Below, piece by piece: positions 26,895 to 36,585 of a stretch of 64,000 nucleotides of DNA. This DNA comes from Sphingobacteriaceae bacterium. Its GTDB lineage: Bacteria; Bacteroidota; Bacteroidia; Sphingobacteriales; Sphingobacteriaceae. The notes under the pieces were generated by a model. It worked only from the letters and a program-made list of their open reading frames with translations. It searched no databases and was not told where the DNA came from. Location of the stretch: positions 248,001 to 312,000 of the forward strand of contig JAQSWM010000005.1 in assembly GCA_029266635.1 (NCBI GenBank), written 5' to 3'. Within the stretch, counting starts at the first letter, position 1; every line of letters starts with the position of its first letter. The position numbers were made by a program, and so were the translations under genes.

Positions 26895-28283
26895 TTATTT
26901 CCATCCGCCGCCCAGCGCCCTATAAAGCTCCACTGTTGCCTGCAATTGCTGAACCCGGTCGTTCACCCTCCCAAGTTGTGCGCTCAGGTAACTCTGTTGT
27001 GCATTGATTACCTCCGTGTAGTTTGCCGATCCATATTTCAACAGCTCCTGTGTGTATTCAATCGATTTCTGCAAGGAAGCCAGCTGTTTGCCCCGCACGG
27101 CGGACTTCTCCTGTGCAGCCTGATAATCCGACAGCGCATCCGAAACTTCTCTGCCGGCCCGCAACAAACTTTGCTGAAATGAAAGAAGTGCGCCCTGTTG
27201 CGCAGCCTGGGCAACTTCCAGCCGTGTTTTATTAATTCGTTTGTTGAAAATAGGCTGGGTTAAGCCTCCGGCGATATTCGCGAATAATGATCCGGCGCTA
27301 AAGAAATTCTGTAAAGATATATTCGACAAGCCCCCGCCAGCTGTGATGGTTAATGACGGATAGAAATAGGTCCTTGCAATATTCGTATTCTCAAAATAAT
27401 AGCGGAAGTTATATTCTGCCTGTTGCACATCCGGGCGGTTGGCCAGCAACTGCGCCGGAACGCCGATGTTGAACACGGTTGATTGTTTTTGTGCGTCGAT
27501 AGTTGATCGTGAGATTGGTCCGGGCACTCTTCCCAACAAAATGCTCAGTGCGTTTTCGGTTTCCCGGATGCGCTGCTTGAGATCGGGGATGGTAACTTCT
27601 ACCGCGTAACGGTTTGCCTCGCTCTGCACCACCGCGGCTCCGGTAACCACCGCAGCCTCTTTCAAAGCACGCATAGTTTCTACTGATGCGATCCAGTTTT
27701 TGACGGTTTGTTCCGTAATGGCGAGCTGCTGGTCGAGCGCTAGAAGCGAATAGTAGTAACTGGCAGCCCCCGACACTAAGCCGGTTTGCACCGCCCGCGA
27801 ATAAGCCTGATCTTGCAGCAAAGCAGCCAGGCTCGCCCGTTTGCTGCTGCTTAACTTCCCCCAAATGTCTGCCTCCCAAGCTGAACTTGCGCCGAGCTGA
27901 TAGCTGCGGGTATTGTTGATAAAGCCGCCTTGTGCATCAGAAAGCTTGTTCAGAGCAACGTTGGCATTCGCGTTTAGCGAGGGCAGAAAAGCAGCGCTGC
28001 TTTGTTTGTAATAAGCTTCCGACTGCTGTATCCTGGTAAAAGCGATCTTCAGGTCAAGGTTATTAGTAATGCCTTCGGCGATCAGCTTCTGCAAAGCCGC
28101 ATCAGTGAAAAACTCGTTCCACTGAATGTTTGCTATTGTTGTGGTGTCTGATGGATTTGCATCACGGTACAAACCCTGCGTATTAACGTCCGGCCTGGAA
28201 TAATCTTTTGTCACTTTGCAGGACGACAAAGCCGTTGCCGCTACCGCAATAAACAGGAAAAGCTTTCTATAGATATGGTTCAT
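26895..28283 (-). CDS. TolC/OprM-type outer-membrane efflux lipoprotein
   Basis: 462 residues with a lipobox (ALSSC, Cys21) and two outer-membrane-efflux repeats, each with long coiled-coil helices (about 65-250 and 275-455). The 'LLANRPDVQQAEYNFR' segment is typical of the NodT/OprM group. It forms the outer-membrane channel for the RND pump encoded 5 bases upstream. Last gene of the marR-MFP-RND-OMF unit; convergent with the CBM9-like gene with no room for a terminator. Confidence 0.93.
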   Translation of the reverse strand: MNHIYRKLFLFIAVAATALSSCKVTKDYSRPDVNTQGLYRDANPSDTTTIANIQWNEFFTDAALQKLIAEGITNNLDLKIAFTRIQQSEAYYKQSSAAFLPSLNANANVALNKLSDAQGGFINNTRSYQLGASSAWEADIWGKLSSSKRASLAALLQDQAYSRAVQTGLVSGAASYYYSLLALDQQLAITEQTVKNWIASVETMRALKEAAVVTGAAVVQSEANRYAVEVTIPDLKQRIRETENALSILLGRVPGPISRSTIDAQKQSTVFNIGVPAQLLANRPDVQQAEYNFRYYFENTNIARTYFYPSLTITAGGGLSNISLQNFFSAGSLFANIAGGLTQPIFNKRINKTRLEVAQAAQQGALLSFQQSLLRAGREVSDALSDYQAAQEKSAVRGKQLASLQKSIEYTQELLKYGSANYTEVINAQQSYLSAQLGRVNDRVQQLQATVELYRALGGGWK

Positions 28284-28288
28284 TGATC

Positions 28289-31200
28289 TTAATATTGTGT
28301 TATTTCTACGTCTTCAAGCGGTGTATGCGGAGCGCCGCTGATTTTTTCATGTAGGTTTTGGAAAATGATAAAGAGAATTGGGATTACAAATACGCCAAAT
28401 ACTGTCCCGATCAGCATACCGCCCACGGCGCCGGTTCCAATTGAGCGGTTCCCTGCAGCTCCGGCTCCCGAAGCAAGCATCAGAGGGACTAATCCGAAAA
28501 TAAAAGCGAACGACGTCATTAGGATGGGGCGTAAACGTGCCTGAGCTCCGGCGATGGCCGCATCAACAACCGCCATGCCCTGCCGCCTTCTGTCTAACGC
28601 GAACTCAACGATCAAAATGGCATTCTTCGCTAGAAGGCCCACCAGCATAATTAGTGTGATCTGTACGTAAATGTTGTTGGATATGCCAAAAAGCTTTACA
28701 AAAATAAACGCCCCTGCCAATCCAATCGGCAGCGATAAAAGCACTGAGAATGGAAGAATGTAGCTCTCATATTGTGCACTTAACAGGAAGAACACGAATA
28801 CGATAACCAGCAGGAAGATAAATGCAGTTTGTCCGCCTGCTGAAAGTTCTTCACGTGTAATGCCCGAAAACTCGTACCCGTAGCCCGGAGGAAGGGTTTG
28901 TGCCGCGACCTGCTGCACGGCAGTAATTGCATCGCCCGAGCTAAAGCCAGGCTTTGGAGCGCCGGAAACACTGATGGATGTTGACAGGTTAAACCTTGTA
29001 ATTGCCTGCGGCCCATAAACCCGTTCCAGACTGATGAACTCGCTTATTGGCGCCATTTCTCCGCCTGGCGTGCGAACAAAAATGTTTGTAAGCCCTTCCG
29101 GGTTGGCTCTGAACGAAGGCTCTGCCTGATACATCACACGATATTGCTTCCCAAACTGGTTAAAGTTCGATGCGTAAACGCCACCATAATAACCTTGCAT
29201 CGTATTCAAAACATCGCTGACGCTGAGCCCTGCTTCCTTAACACGTGCCACGTTCACATCAATTTGATATTGCGGAAAGTTGGGATTGAAAGGCGTAGCC
29301 GCATACATAATCTCAGGGCGCTGGTTGAGTGCCGCAAGAAAGTCTGAACTGATTTTTGAAAACTTAGCAATATCCCCTCCGCTTCTATCCTGCAGCTGAA
29401 ATTCAAGCCCGCCCGACGTGCCAAAGCCCTGAATGGTCGGCGGTGCAAAGAAGAACACTTTTGCATCGCGTAAAGCAGAAGATTTGGCAGTCATTTGCCC
29501 GATAACAGATTGCACGTCCTGGCCTTTTCCGGTGCGTTGTGCCCATGGCTTCAGCCGCATAATAACCATACCGTAGTTGCTTCCGCTCCCGCTTATGATA
29601 CTGCGGCCGTTAATGCGTAGGATATGATCTACTTCCGGGATTTTATCTGCTATCGCGGATATTTGCTTGGTGATTTCTTCCGTGCGTTCCAGCGAAGAGC
29701 CGGGGGCGAGGTTGATGTCGGATAAGATAACGCCCATATCCTCGTTCGGAACAAACCCTTTCGGCGTGGTTTTCGATAGCCAGAAGAATATCCCGGCAAA
29801 CAGCGCAATCCCGGCAAATGCTATCCATTTTCGCTTCACCAGGAAGGAAACTGAACGTTTGTATTTTTGGGTAGTTGCGTCGAAAGCAACATTGAAGCCG
29901 GCATAAAAACGTTCAAAGAAACTCTTTTTGTGCCGGCCATCCTCATCATGTGGTTTCAGGAACAGCGCACACAAGGCCGGGCTTAAGGTCAGGGCATTCA
30001 CGGCAGAAAGGATGATGGCGATCGCAAGCGTAAGCCCAAATTGCTTGTAGAAAACCCCGGCGGATCCGGTGATGAACGAAACTGGAATAAAAACTGCCGC
30101 CATTACGAGTGTGATGGAGATGATCGCTCCTGAGATCTCACTCATTGCATCAATTGTAGCTTTCTTTGACGATTTATAGCCATGATCAAGCTTGGCGTGT
30201 ACCGCCTCAACGACGACGATGGCATCATCCACCACAATCCCGATGGCCAGTACCATTGCAAAAAGAGTAAGGAGGTTGATGGTAAAACCGAATAGCTCAA
30301 GGAAAAAGAACGTCCCGATAATGGCAACGGGAACCGCAATTGCAGGGATAAGTGTTGAACGCCAGTCTTGCAGGAATATAAAAACTACAATAAATACCAG
30401 GATAAAGGCTTCTATCAAGGTGTGAAGCACTTTTTCTATTGATGCATCGAGAAAGTCGTTTACGTTGATGAGCGTTACATAGTCAACGCCCTTCGGGAAT
30501 GATTTTTTAGCTTCATCCAGCACTTTCAGAGTTCCCTCGATAACTTCTTTCGCGTTTGACCCGGCTGTTTGAGCAATCGCAACACCCACCGATGGCTTCC
30601 CATCTGTTTGTGCACCGCTTGCATAGCTCATAGCCCCAAGCTCAATTCGGGCAATATCTTTTAAGCGGAGGATTTGCCCGTTTCCTGTCGAACGGATGAT
30701 GATATTACCAAATTCGTCGGCGTTTTTCAGGCGCCCTTTATATTTAATGACATACTGGAAAGCTTGCTTTCCAAGTTCTCCGAATTGTCCCGGCGCAGCC
30801 TCTACGTTCTGCTCGGCAAGTGCGGCGCTTACATCCGAAGGGACAAGCCCGTACGCTGCCATCACATCCGGCTTCAGCCAGATGCGCATTGAATATTCTT
30901 TACCGCCAAAAATGGTTGCATCGCCCACCCCTGCAATACGCTTTATCTGCGGCACGAGGTTTATGCTGGCATAATTCTGCAGGAAAACTTCGTCGTACGC
31001 GGGATCATCGCTGTAAAGCGAAAAGATTACGAGGTTACTGCTCTGGCGTTTCAGTGTAGTAACGCCCGCTCGTATTACTTCCTGCGGAAGCAAACTTGTG
31101 GCTCGTGCAACGCGATTTTGCACGTTTACAGCCGCGAGATCCGGATTTGTGCCGAGCTTGAAATTGACGGTGATGTTTGCTGTTCCGTCGTTTCCGGCAG

Positions 31201-31441
31201 AAGAGGTCATGTAGGTCATGTTCTCAACCCCGTTGATCTGTTCTTCAAGCGGAACAACAACACTGTTCAAAACTACGTCGGCGTTTGCGCCCTGGTAGGA
31301 GGCAGAGACCTGGACGGTGGGCGGAGCAATGTCGGGGTATTGAGATATGGGCAACGACTCCAGGCCCAATATCCCAAGAATAACGATGATGATGGATATT
31401 ACGGTAGAAAGTACCGGCCTTTCTATGAATGTTTTAAACAT
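28289..31441 (-). CDS. HAE1-type RND efflux pump (AcrB family)
   Basis: 1050 residues from ATG at 31441 (MFKTFIERPVLSTVISI), the standard AcrB N-terminus; an upstream extension to 31513 would lie inside the adaptor gene. Twelve membrane helices, two large periplasmic loops and the proton-relay Asp pair in VLAIGIVVDDAIVVVEA are present. It exports hydrophobic drugs or toxic compounds by proton motive force together with the adaptor and TolC-type genes. Substrate range cannot be read from sequence. Confidence 0.95.
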   Translation of the reverse strand: MFKTFIERPVLSTVISIIIVILGILGLESLPISQYPDIAPPTVQVSASYQGANADVVLNSVVVPLEEQINGVENMTYMTSSAGNDGTANITVNFKLGTNPDLAAVNVQNRVARATSLLPQEVIRAGVTTLKRQSSNLVIFSLYSDDPAYDEVFLQNYASINLVPQIKRIAGVGDATIFGGKEYSMRIWLKPDVMAAYGLVPSDVSAALAEQNVEAAPGQFGELGKQAFQYVIKYKGRLKNADEFGNIIIRSTGNGQILRLKDIARIELGAMSYASGAQTDGKPSVGVAIAQTAGSNAKEVIEGTLKVLDEAKKSFPKGVDYVTLINVNDFLDASIEKVLHTLIEAFILVFIVVFIFLQDWRSTLIPAIAVPVAIIGTFFFLELFGFTINLLTLFAMVLAIGIVVDDAIVVVEAVHAKLDHGYKSSKKATIDAMSEISGAIISITLVMAAVFIPVSFITGSAGVFYKQFGLTLAIAIILSAVNALTLSPALCALFLKPHDEDGRHKKSFFERFYAGFNVAFDATTQKYKRSVSFLVKRKWIAFAGIALFAGIFFWLSKTTPKGFVPNEDMGVILSDINLAPGSSLERTEEITKQISAIADKIPEVDHILRINGRSIISGSGSNYGMVIMRLKPWAQRTGKGQDVQSVIGQMTAKSSALRDAKVFFFAPPTIQGFGTSGGLEFQLQDRSGGDIAKFSKISSDFLAALNQRPEIMYAATPFNPNFPQYQIDVNVARVKEAGLSVSDVLNTMQGYYGGVYASNFNQFGKQYRVMYQAEPSFRANPEGLTNIFVRTPGGEMAPISEFISLERVYGPQAITRFNLSTSISVSGAPKPGFSSGDAITAVQQVAAQTLPPGYGYEFSGITREELSAGGQTAFIFLLVIVFVFFLLSAQYESYILPFSVLLSLPIGLAGAFIFVKLFGISNNIYVQITLIMLVGLLAKNAILIVEFALDRRRQGMAVVDAAIAGAQARLRPILMTSFAFIFGLVPLMLASGAGAAGNRSIGTGAVGGMLIGTVFGVFVIPILFIIFQNLHEKISGAPHTPLEDVEITQY

Positions 31442-31466
31442 ATTCTGATGAATGAGGCTTGGATGA

Positions 31467-32642
31467 TTATTGCTGTTCCTGAGCGTGGAAAACACTGTCC
31501 GCACTAACGGCAACCGGCTTAATTTTTACGCCCTCGCGTAAGCCGGTAACTCCTTCAATTACGATTTTGTCGCCTGCTTTCAAGCCTTCCTGCACTACAA
31601 AAGAGCGTCCGGAGGGTGCCGGATTCACGATGAGAGCTATGGAAGTAACGGTTGTGTCTGGCTTGAGCACATACACGAATTTCTTTCCCTGTATCTCGTA
31701 AGTTGCTTTCTGCGGAACAAGTATGGCGGAGTTTAACGTAACCGGGAGCCGGATGGTGCCTGTGCCTCCGCTTCTTAACAATCCCGCTGTGTTTGAAAAG
31801 GTAGCACGAAGGCTTGAGGAACCTGTTTGGCTGTTGATCAGCCCGCTTGCCGTTTCTATTTTGCCTGTCTCCGGATAAACTGAACCGTCGGCTAAAATGA
31901 GTTGTACTGGGGGCAGTTTTGCGAGTATGGCCTGGAGCGATGCGCCGGGAGTGGTGCGAGTGAAGCCGAGCAGTTGCTTCTCGTTCATGGAAAAGTATGC
32001 GTAAACCTTGCCTGAGCTCGAAACAGTAGTAAGCGGCTCCTGGATATTGCTGCTTACCAATGCGCCAATTTTGTATGGAATCCTGCCGATTACACCGTTC
32101 ACCGGGCTGGTTACATAGCTGTAGCTGAGATTTGTGCGGGCATTGCTGAGCTGCGCCTGCGCCTGAGCCAAAGCCGCCTTTGCTGCCTGCGTATTGTATT
32201 CTGCGCTTTCAAGTTCAAACTTGCTGATGATATCTTTTTCAACCAGCGGACGAACTTTGTTCACCTGCATTTGTGCGGAATTGACTTTTGCCTGGGCTAT
32301 TTTCACGTTAGCTGCGGCAGAACGGACTTCCTGTTCAAACTGATCAGCGTTTACACGGAAAAGCCGTTGCCCTTTTTTAACTGTTGCGCCTTCGTCAACA
32401 TAAATCTGCTGTACATAGCCATCAATCCTCGGACGGATTTCGACGGTTTGTTGCCCTTCAATAGTCGCTGGAAAATCGGTGGTCAGCAACGCAGTTTGGG
32501 GTGCAATCTCTATAACCTGATATTCTTTAACAGCGTTTGGGTCGGCGGCACCGGCTCCCGCAGCGCCAGTTTTGCTATTGCAGGAACTGATCAGGATTTG
32601 AAATAATAAGATCCCGAGAGGGAGTTTAAAGATTGTATTCAT
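31467..32642 (-). CDS. RND periplasmic adaptor lipoprotein (MFP)
   Basis: 391 residues with a lipobox (ILISSC, Cys21). A lipoyl/barrel-sandwich domain (ATIEGQQTVEIRPRIDGYV), a helical hairpin (about 95-165), and beta-barrel and membrane-proximal domains follow the AcrA/MexA pattern. It bridges pump and channel. It lies 15 bases downstream of the MarR gene and 25 upstream of the pump. Confidence 0.94.
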   Translation of the reverse strand: MNTIFKLPLGILLFQILISSCNSKTGAAGAGAADPNAVKEYQVIEIAPQTALLTTDFPATIEGQQTVEIRPRIDGYVQQIYVDEGATVKKGQRLFRVNADQFEQEVRSAAANVKIAQAKVNSAQMQVNKVRPLVEKDIISKFELESAEYNTQAAKAALAQAQAQLSNARTNLSYSYVTSPVNGVIGRIPYKIGALVSSNIQEPLTTVSSSGKVYAYFSMNEKQLLGFTRTTPGASLQAILAKLPPVQLILADGSVYPETGKIETASGLINSQTGSSSLRATFSNTAGLLRSGGTGTIRLPVTLNSAILVPQKATYEIQGKKFVYVLKPDTTVTSIALIVNPAPSGRSFVVQEGLKAGDKIVIEGVTGLREGVKIKPVAVSADSVFHAQEQQ

Positions 32643-32657
32643 TGTGGGTTCTCTTGC

Positions 32658-33095
32658 TTATTTATTTGCGTTTTCTTGAATTTGGCCTAATGCTCTTACC
32701 AGCGCTTCGTAATCCTGCCCGCTTATTCCGGCGGTAAGCCGCTCTATTACTTTTGCTTCTATATCACTGACCTCATGCAATAGATTCTTGCATTTAGATG
32801 TGAGGTGAAGAGTGTTTTTACGGCGGTCGGCGCTGTCTGCATCGCGTTTAACGAGCCCGTCTTTTTCAAGCACATCAATGGTACGTAGTATAGACGACTT
32901 GTCTTTGCACATCAGGTCTGCCATGTTCTGCTGTGTCACCTCGTTGCTCGCTTTGTTCAAAGTGTAAATGAAAATGTATTGCTCAATGCTGAGAGGAATC
33001 TGATTTTCTATGAAAGCAGCGCTCAGTTCCCGAAGAATTAGCCTTCTTGTGGAACCGATAAGAGAGCCCAGGGAGGGAACCGGTTTGTTGCTCAT
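32658..33095 (-). CDS. MarR-family regulator of the efflux operon
   Basis: 145 residues from ATG at 33095. A winged helix (NKASNEVTQQNMADLMCKDKSSILRTIDVLEKDGLVKRDADSADRR-type segment) is flanked by dimerisation helices. MarR repressors release DNA on binding phenolic or drug-like ligands. It heads the RND operon and a GTTGA/TCAAC inverted repeat lies 7-22 bases upstream of the start. An extended TTG start at 33119 is rejected because it would read through that repeat. Confidence 0.9.
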   Translation of the reverse strand: MSNKPVPSLGSLIGSTRRLILRELSAAFIENQIPLSIEQYIFIYTLNKASNEVTQQNMADLMCKDKSSILRTIDVLEKDGLVKRDADSADRRKNTLHLTSKCKNLLHEVSDIEAKVIERLTAGISGQDYEALVRALGQIQENANK

Positions 33096-33102
33096 TTCAA
33101 TA

Positions 33103-33117
33103 GTTGATAAAGTCAAC
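33103..33117. promoter_or_regulatory. Inverted repeat, likely MarR operator
   Basis: GTTGA and TCAAC arms flank a 5-base spacer directly upstream of the marR-type ATG. Position and size suit autoregulation by a MarR dimer. Confidence 0.55.
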
Positions 33118-33197
33118 AAATCTAAATACTAATGTGATATCCCGCTAAGCAAAAAGCTCTTGCGAACGTAAAATGACTATTAGGTGATTTGAGCGGA

Positions 33198-33719
33198 TTA
33201 GAGGTTCAGCTCCTTTTGGTAGCAGTAAAAACTGAGACCGGGCCTGAACGCGAGGCTTATTTCGCCTGCAAATTCATATCCCAGCTTTGGAAATAGCTTT
33301 TGAGTAGCCAGGTTTTTTGTGTTTGTGTCAACTCTTACGAGCGGAATATTTCTGTTTTTTGCCACCACTTCTGCCTGCATCAGGAGAGCCGCGGCGATTC
33401 CCCTACCTTGAAAACCGGTGTGTACGGCAAGGCGATGAACAACAATGGCAGGTTCAGTAATATCCCAGCCCACATCCCGGTATTCCGGCTCCTGCTGCTC
33501 AGTTAGTGCTATAATGCCTGCAATTGTATTATCAATTTCTGCGAGCCACAGTTGTTGTTGGGCAATATCATTCTTGAAGACCTCTTCGTTCGGATAGTTA
33601 TTATCCCACTGGAGATTGCCCGCAGCATTCATCGCCGGAACAACGGTAGAAATAAGTTGTAAGATGCCGGGAAGATCAGCTGTTATAGCATTCCTGATGA
33701 TTAGATTGTCGGAATCCAT
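33198..33719 (-). CDS. GNAT-family N-acetyltransferase
   Basis: 173 residues from ATG at 33719 (MDSDNLIIRNA). The GNAT core is visible: VVHRLAVHTGFQGRGIAAALL is the acetyl-CoA pyrophosphate loop (Q/RGxGxA type), followed by LVRVDTNTKNLATQKLFPKLGYEF. Acceptor unknown. It is separated from the MarR gene by about 100 bases and is probably its own unit. Confidence 0.88.
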   Translation of the reverse strand: MDSDNLIIRNAITADLPGILQLISTVVPAMNAAGNLQWDNNYPNEEVFKNDIAQQQLWLAEIDNTIAGIIALTEQQEPEYRDVGWDITEPAIVVHRLAVHTGFQGRGIAAALLMQAEVVAKNRNIPLVRVDTNTKNLATQKLFPKLGYEFAGEISLAFRPGLSFYCYQKELNL

Positions 33720-33836
33720 GTTTAGGGCTGGAGAGGTTAAGAGCTGCAAAACTGCAATTTTAATATTTGTGCCGATACGATAAAGTAGAAGTTCTTTTAT
33801 TAATTTAAAGCCTCTTTAAACCTAACCAATTCTATT

Positions 33837-35216
33837 TTGAGAAAGTTCACTTTTGTCTGCATCTGCACAATGGTATCGCTTGTGTGCAGCGTTCCGTCTA
33901 TTTCATTTGCCCAATCTTCAGGCTCCTGGAAGAATCTTTTTGACGGAAAAACCCTGAATGGCTGGAAACGCGTGGCCGGGACAGCGAACTACAAAGTTGA
34001 AGACGGAGCTATCGTTGGGACAACTGTTGTGAATTCCGGCAATACCTTTTTGATCACCGAAAAGGGGTATGGCGATTTTGTGCTGGAGCTGGATGCGATG
34101 ATCGAAGTGGATGGGGCAAATTCAGGCATCCAAACCCGGAGCCATTTTGATACGCCGGGATTTAAAGGCAAAGTGTATGGAAGGCAGATCGAAATGGATC
34201 CGACAGATCGTGCATGGAGCGGCGGCGTTTATGACGAAGCACGCAGGCAATGGCTCTATCCGCTGGACCTGAATGCGAAAGCTAAGCCGGTTTTTAAAGT
34301 CGGTCAATACAATCACATCAAAATTGAGTGCATCGGCGACGAGACAAAGACGTGGGTGAATAATGTGCCAATTGCTTATGTAGTAGATACCATCGACCGC
34401 ACTGGCTTTATCGGGCTGCAGGTGCATGGCATCAGCAATAAAGCAGACGAGGGCAAAAAGGTTTACTTCAAAAACATCCGCATACAGACGGAAAATTTAA
34501 AGCCGGTCCCTTTCCCAGCAGATATTTATGTGGTGAATTTTAAGCAAAACTACCTAACGCCGTATGAAAAGCAACATGGTTGGAAGCTGTTGTTCGACGG
34601 TAAGTCAACAGCTAACTGGCGAAGTGCCAAAGGCGATGCTTTTCCTAAAAAGGGTTGGGAAATTAAGAATGGTGTTTTAAGCGTCCTTCCCTCTCAAGGC
34701 AAAGAGGCTGCAAATGGCGGCGACATCGTGACCAAAGACCAATACAGCGCATTTGATCTCTCTTTTGAATTCAAGCTTACGCCCGGTGCAAACAGCGGGG
34801 TGAAATATTTCGTGACCCTTAACGAGAAAACTGAAGGATCCGCCATCGGCCTTGAGTATCAGGTGTTAGATGATGAGCTGCATCCTGATGCAAAGCTTGG
34901 CCGCGATGGCAACCGAACTCTAGCTTCGCTGTACGACTTAATCAAAGCCGACAAACAGCCCCGCTTTACCCATCGCATAGGCGAGTGGAACACCGGGAGA
35001 GTAGTAGTTTATCCTGACAACAGAGTGGAACATTACCTCAATGGTTTGAAAGTTTTGGAATACACCCGAGGTTCTCAGCAGTACAAAGATCTTGTGGCAA
35101 TGAGCAAGTACAATGTCTGGCCAAACTTCGGAATGGCACCGGCAGGGCATATTTTGCTGCAAGATCACGGAGATAAAGTATCGTACAGAAGCATCAAAAT
35201 CAAACAATTAAACTAA
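33837..35216 (+). CDS. Secreted protein with two DUF1080 domains
   Basis: 459 residues from TTG at 33837, which gives a good signal peptide (1-26); the next in-frame ATG (33870) would truncate the basic n-region. Two tandem DUF1080 (PF06439) jelly-roll domains occupy about 30-220 (WKNLFDGKTLNGWKRV) and 250-457 (WKLLFDGKSTANWRS). Members of this family act on 3-keto-glycosides, as lyases or hydrolases, after a Gfo/Idh enzyme has oxidised C3. The next gene, 6 bases on, is such an oxidoreductase. Which domain is catalytic is not known. Confidence 0.85.
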   Translation: MRKFTFVCICTMVSLVCSVPSISFAQSSGSWKNLFDGKTLNGWKRVAGTANYKVEDGAIVGTTVVNSGNTFLITEKGYGDFVLELDAMIEVDGANSGIQTRSHFDTPGFKGKVYGRQIEMDPTDRAWSGGVYDEARRQWLYPLDLNAKAKPVFKVGQYNHIKIECIGDETKTWVNNVPIAYVVDTIDRTGFIGLQVHGISNKADEGKKVYFKNIRIQTENLKPVPFPADIYVVNFKQNYLTPYEKQHGWKLLFDGKSTANWRSAKGDAFPKKGWEIKNGVLSVLPSQGKEAANGGDIVTKDQYSAFDLSFEFKLTPGANSGVKYFVTLNEKTEGSAIGLEYQVLDDELHPDAKLGRDGNRTLASLYDLIKADKQPRFTHRIGEWNTGRVVVYPDNRVEHYLNGLKVLEYTRGSQQYKDLVAMSKYNVWPNFGMAPAGHILLQDHGDKVSYRSIKIKQLN

Positions 35217-35222
35217 AGCAAC

Positions 35223-36578
35223 ATGTCCAATTCACGTCGTCTTTTCATTAAGCAGAGCGCAATAGCCGGTGCGGCCTTGCTGGCTCCCAAAATCTCTTGG
35301 AGTGCACAGAGCTATAAAAGAATCATTGGAGCTAACGACAGAGTACGTGTGGGCGTTGCTGGCTTTTCTGACCGGCATCGCACATCGCATCTGCCTTGCT
35401 TCATGAACCATTACAAAGAGCTAAACTTTGATTTTGTTGCAGTTTCTGATATCTGGAAACAACGACGGGAAGAGGGCGCTGCCATGTGGAAAGAGAAGAT
35501 GCAACACGATGTGATTGCTTGCCGCAACAACGAGGAAATGTATGATAAGAAGTTGGTTGATGCCGTCTTTATTGGCACGGCCGACTTTCAGCATGCGTTA
35601 CATGCAATAGAAGCTGTGAAAGCTGGTTGCGATGCGTATGTAGAAAAGCCTTTTGCTGAAACAATGGAAGATAATCGGGCAGCACTAAAAGCGATAAAAG
35701 CCAGTGACCGGATTGTTCAGATTGGATCACAGCGCAGGAGCGGATCAAATTATCATGCTGCGAATGAGTTTATCAAATCGGGGAAGTTTGGGGACATAAC
35801 CATGGTGGAGCTGACCTGGAATGTCAACCAGCCGGGAAGATGGCGCAGGCCAGCCCTGCTTTCTCAGTTGAAAGAGGAAGATACCGATTGGAAAAGGTTT
35901 CTGATGAATCGTCCAAAAGACGATTTTGATGTGCGTAAATATTTAGAGTACCGGCTGTTTTGGCCGTATTCTTCGGGCCTGCCAGGACAATGGATGAGCC
36001 ATCAAATTGACACTGTACATTGGTTTAGCGGCTTGTCTCACCCACGCAGCGTGGTGGCGAACGGCGGTATTTACAAATGGAAAGACGGGCGCAAGAACTG
36101 GGACACGATTACAGCGGTTTTTGATTATGGCCCTGCTGCAGATCCTTCGTCAGGCTTTCAGGTAACATTTGCTTCGCGTATGCATAACGGAGATGAAAAT
36201 CCGAAGGAAATCTACTACTCAAACGGTGGCGAGCTCAACCTCGACACCAATAAAGTTTCGCCGGTGGGCGGATTGACAGCGCAGATGGCCGGAGCTATGG
36301 GTATGAAGCCGTTCTTGTTGCCTGAAATGACTTTATCAACCGCTGAGAAAGTTGTGGCTTCTGCAAATACTGGCGGCGATAAGCTGACCTCAGCCCATGT
36401 GCGCAACTGGATGGAGTGTGTCCGCAGCCGGAAAACTCCCAACGCTCCCGTTGAAGCGGGCTACAGCCACTCGATAGCAAACATCATGACTACAGCCGCA
36501 GCTCATACCGGTTTAAAAGCCACTTTTGATGAGAAAACCCAGGAAGTGATGGTGGGTGGCAAACCTTTTAAATATTAA
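35223..36578 (+). CDS. Secreted Gfo/Idh/MocA-family oxidoreductase
   Basis: 451 residues. A twin-arginine-like leader (SRRLFIKQSAIAG) points to export in folded form with its cofactor. The Rossmann segment is VGVAGFSDRHRTSH, so the usual GxGxxG glycine pattern is altered; the EKPFAET motif with the catalytic Lys (about residue 142) is intact. Related enzymes oxidise sugars or glycosides at C3. It is placed between the DUF1080 gene (6 bases) and the DUF6807 gene (7 bases), which supports a 3-keto-sugar role. Substrate unknown. Confidence 0.87.
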   Translation: MSNSRRLFIKQSAIAGAALLAPKISWSAQSYKRIIGANDRVRVGVAGFSDRHRTSHLPCFMNHYKELNFDFVAVSDIWKQRREEGAAMWKEKMQHDVIACRNNEEMYDKKLVDAVFIGTADFQHALHAIEAVKAGCDAYVEKPFAETMEDNRAALKAIKASDRIVQIGSQRRSGSNYHAANEFIKSGKFGDITMVELTWNVNQPGRWRRPALLSQLKEEDTDWKRFLMNRPKDDFDVRKYLEYRLFWPYSSGLPGQWMSHQIDTVHWFSGLSHPRSVVANGGIYKWKDGRKNWDTITAVFDYGPAADPSSGFQVTFASRMHNGDENPKEIYYSNGGELNLDTNKVSPVGGLTAQMAGAMGMKPFLLPEMTLSTAEKVVASANTGGDKLTSAHVRNWMECVRSRKTPNAPVEAGYSHSIANIMTTAAAHTGLKATFDEKTQEVMVGGKPFKY

Positions 36579-36585
36579 TGCTGGG

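Noticed and set aside
31442-31513. 24-residue extension of the RND pump
   Set aside because: It overlaps the end of the adaptor gene. The AcrB-type N-terminus MFKTFIERPVLS begins at 31441.
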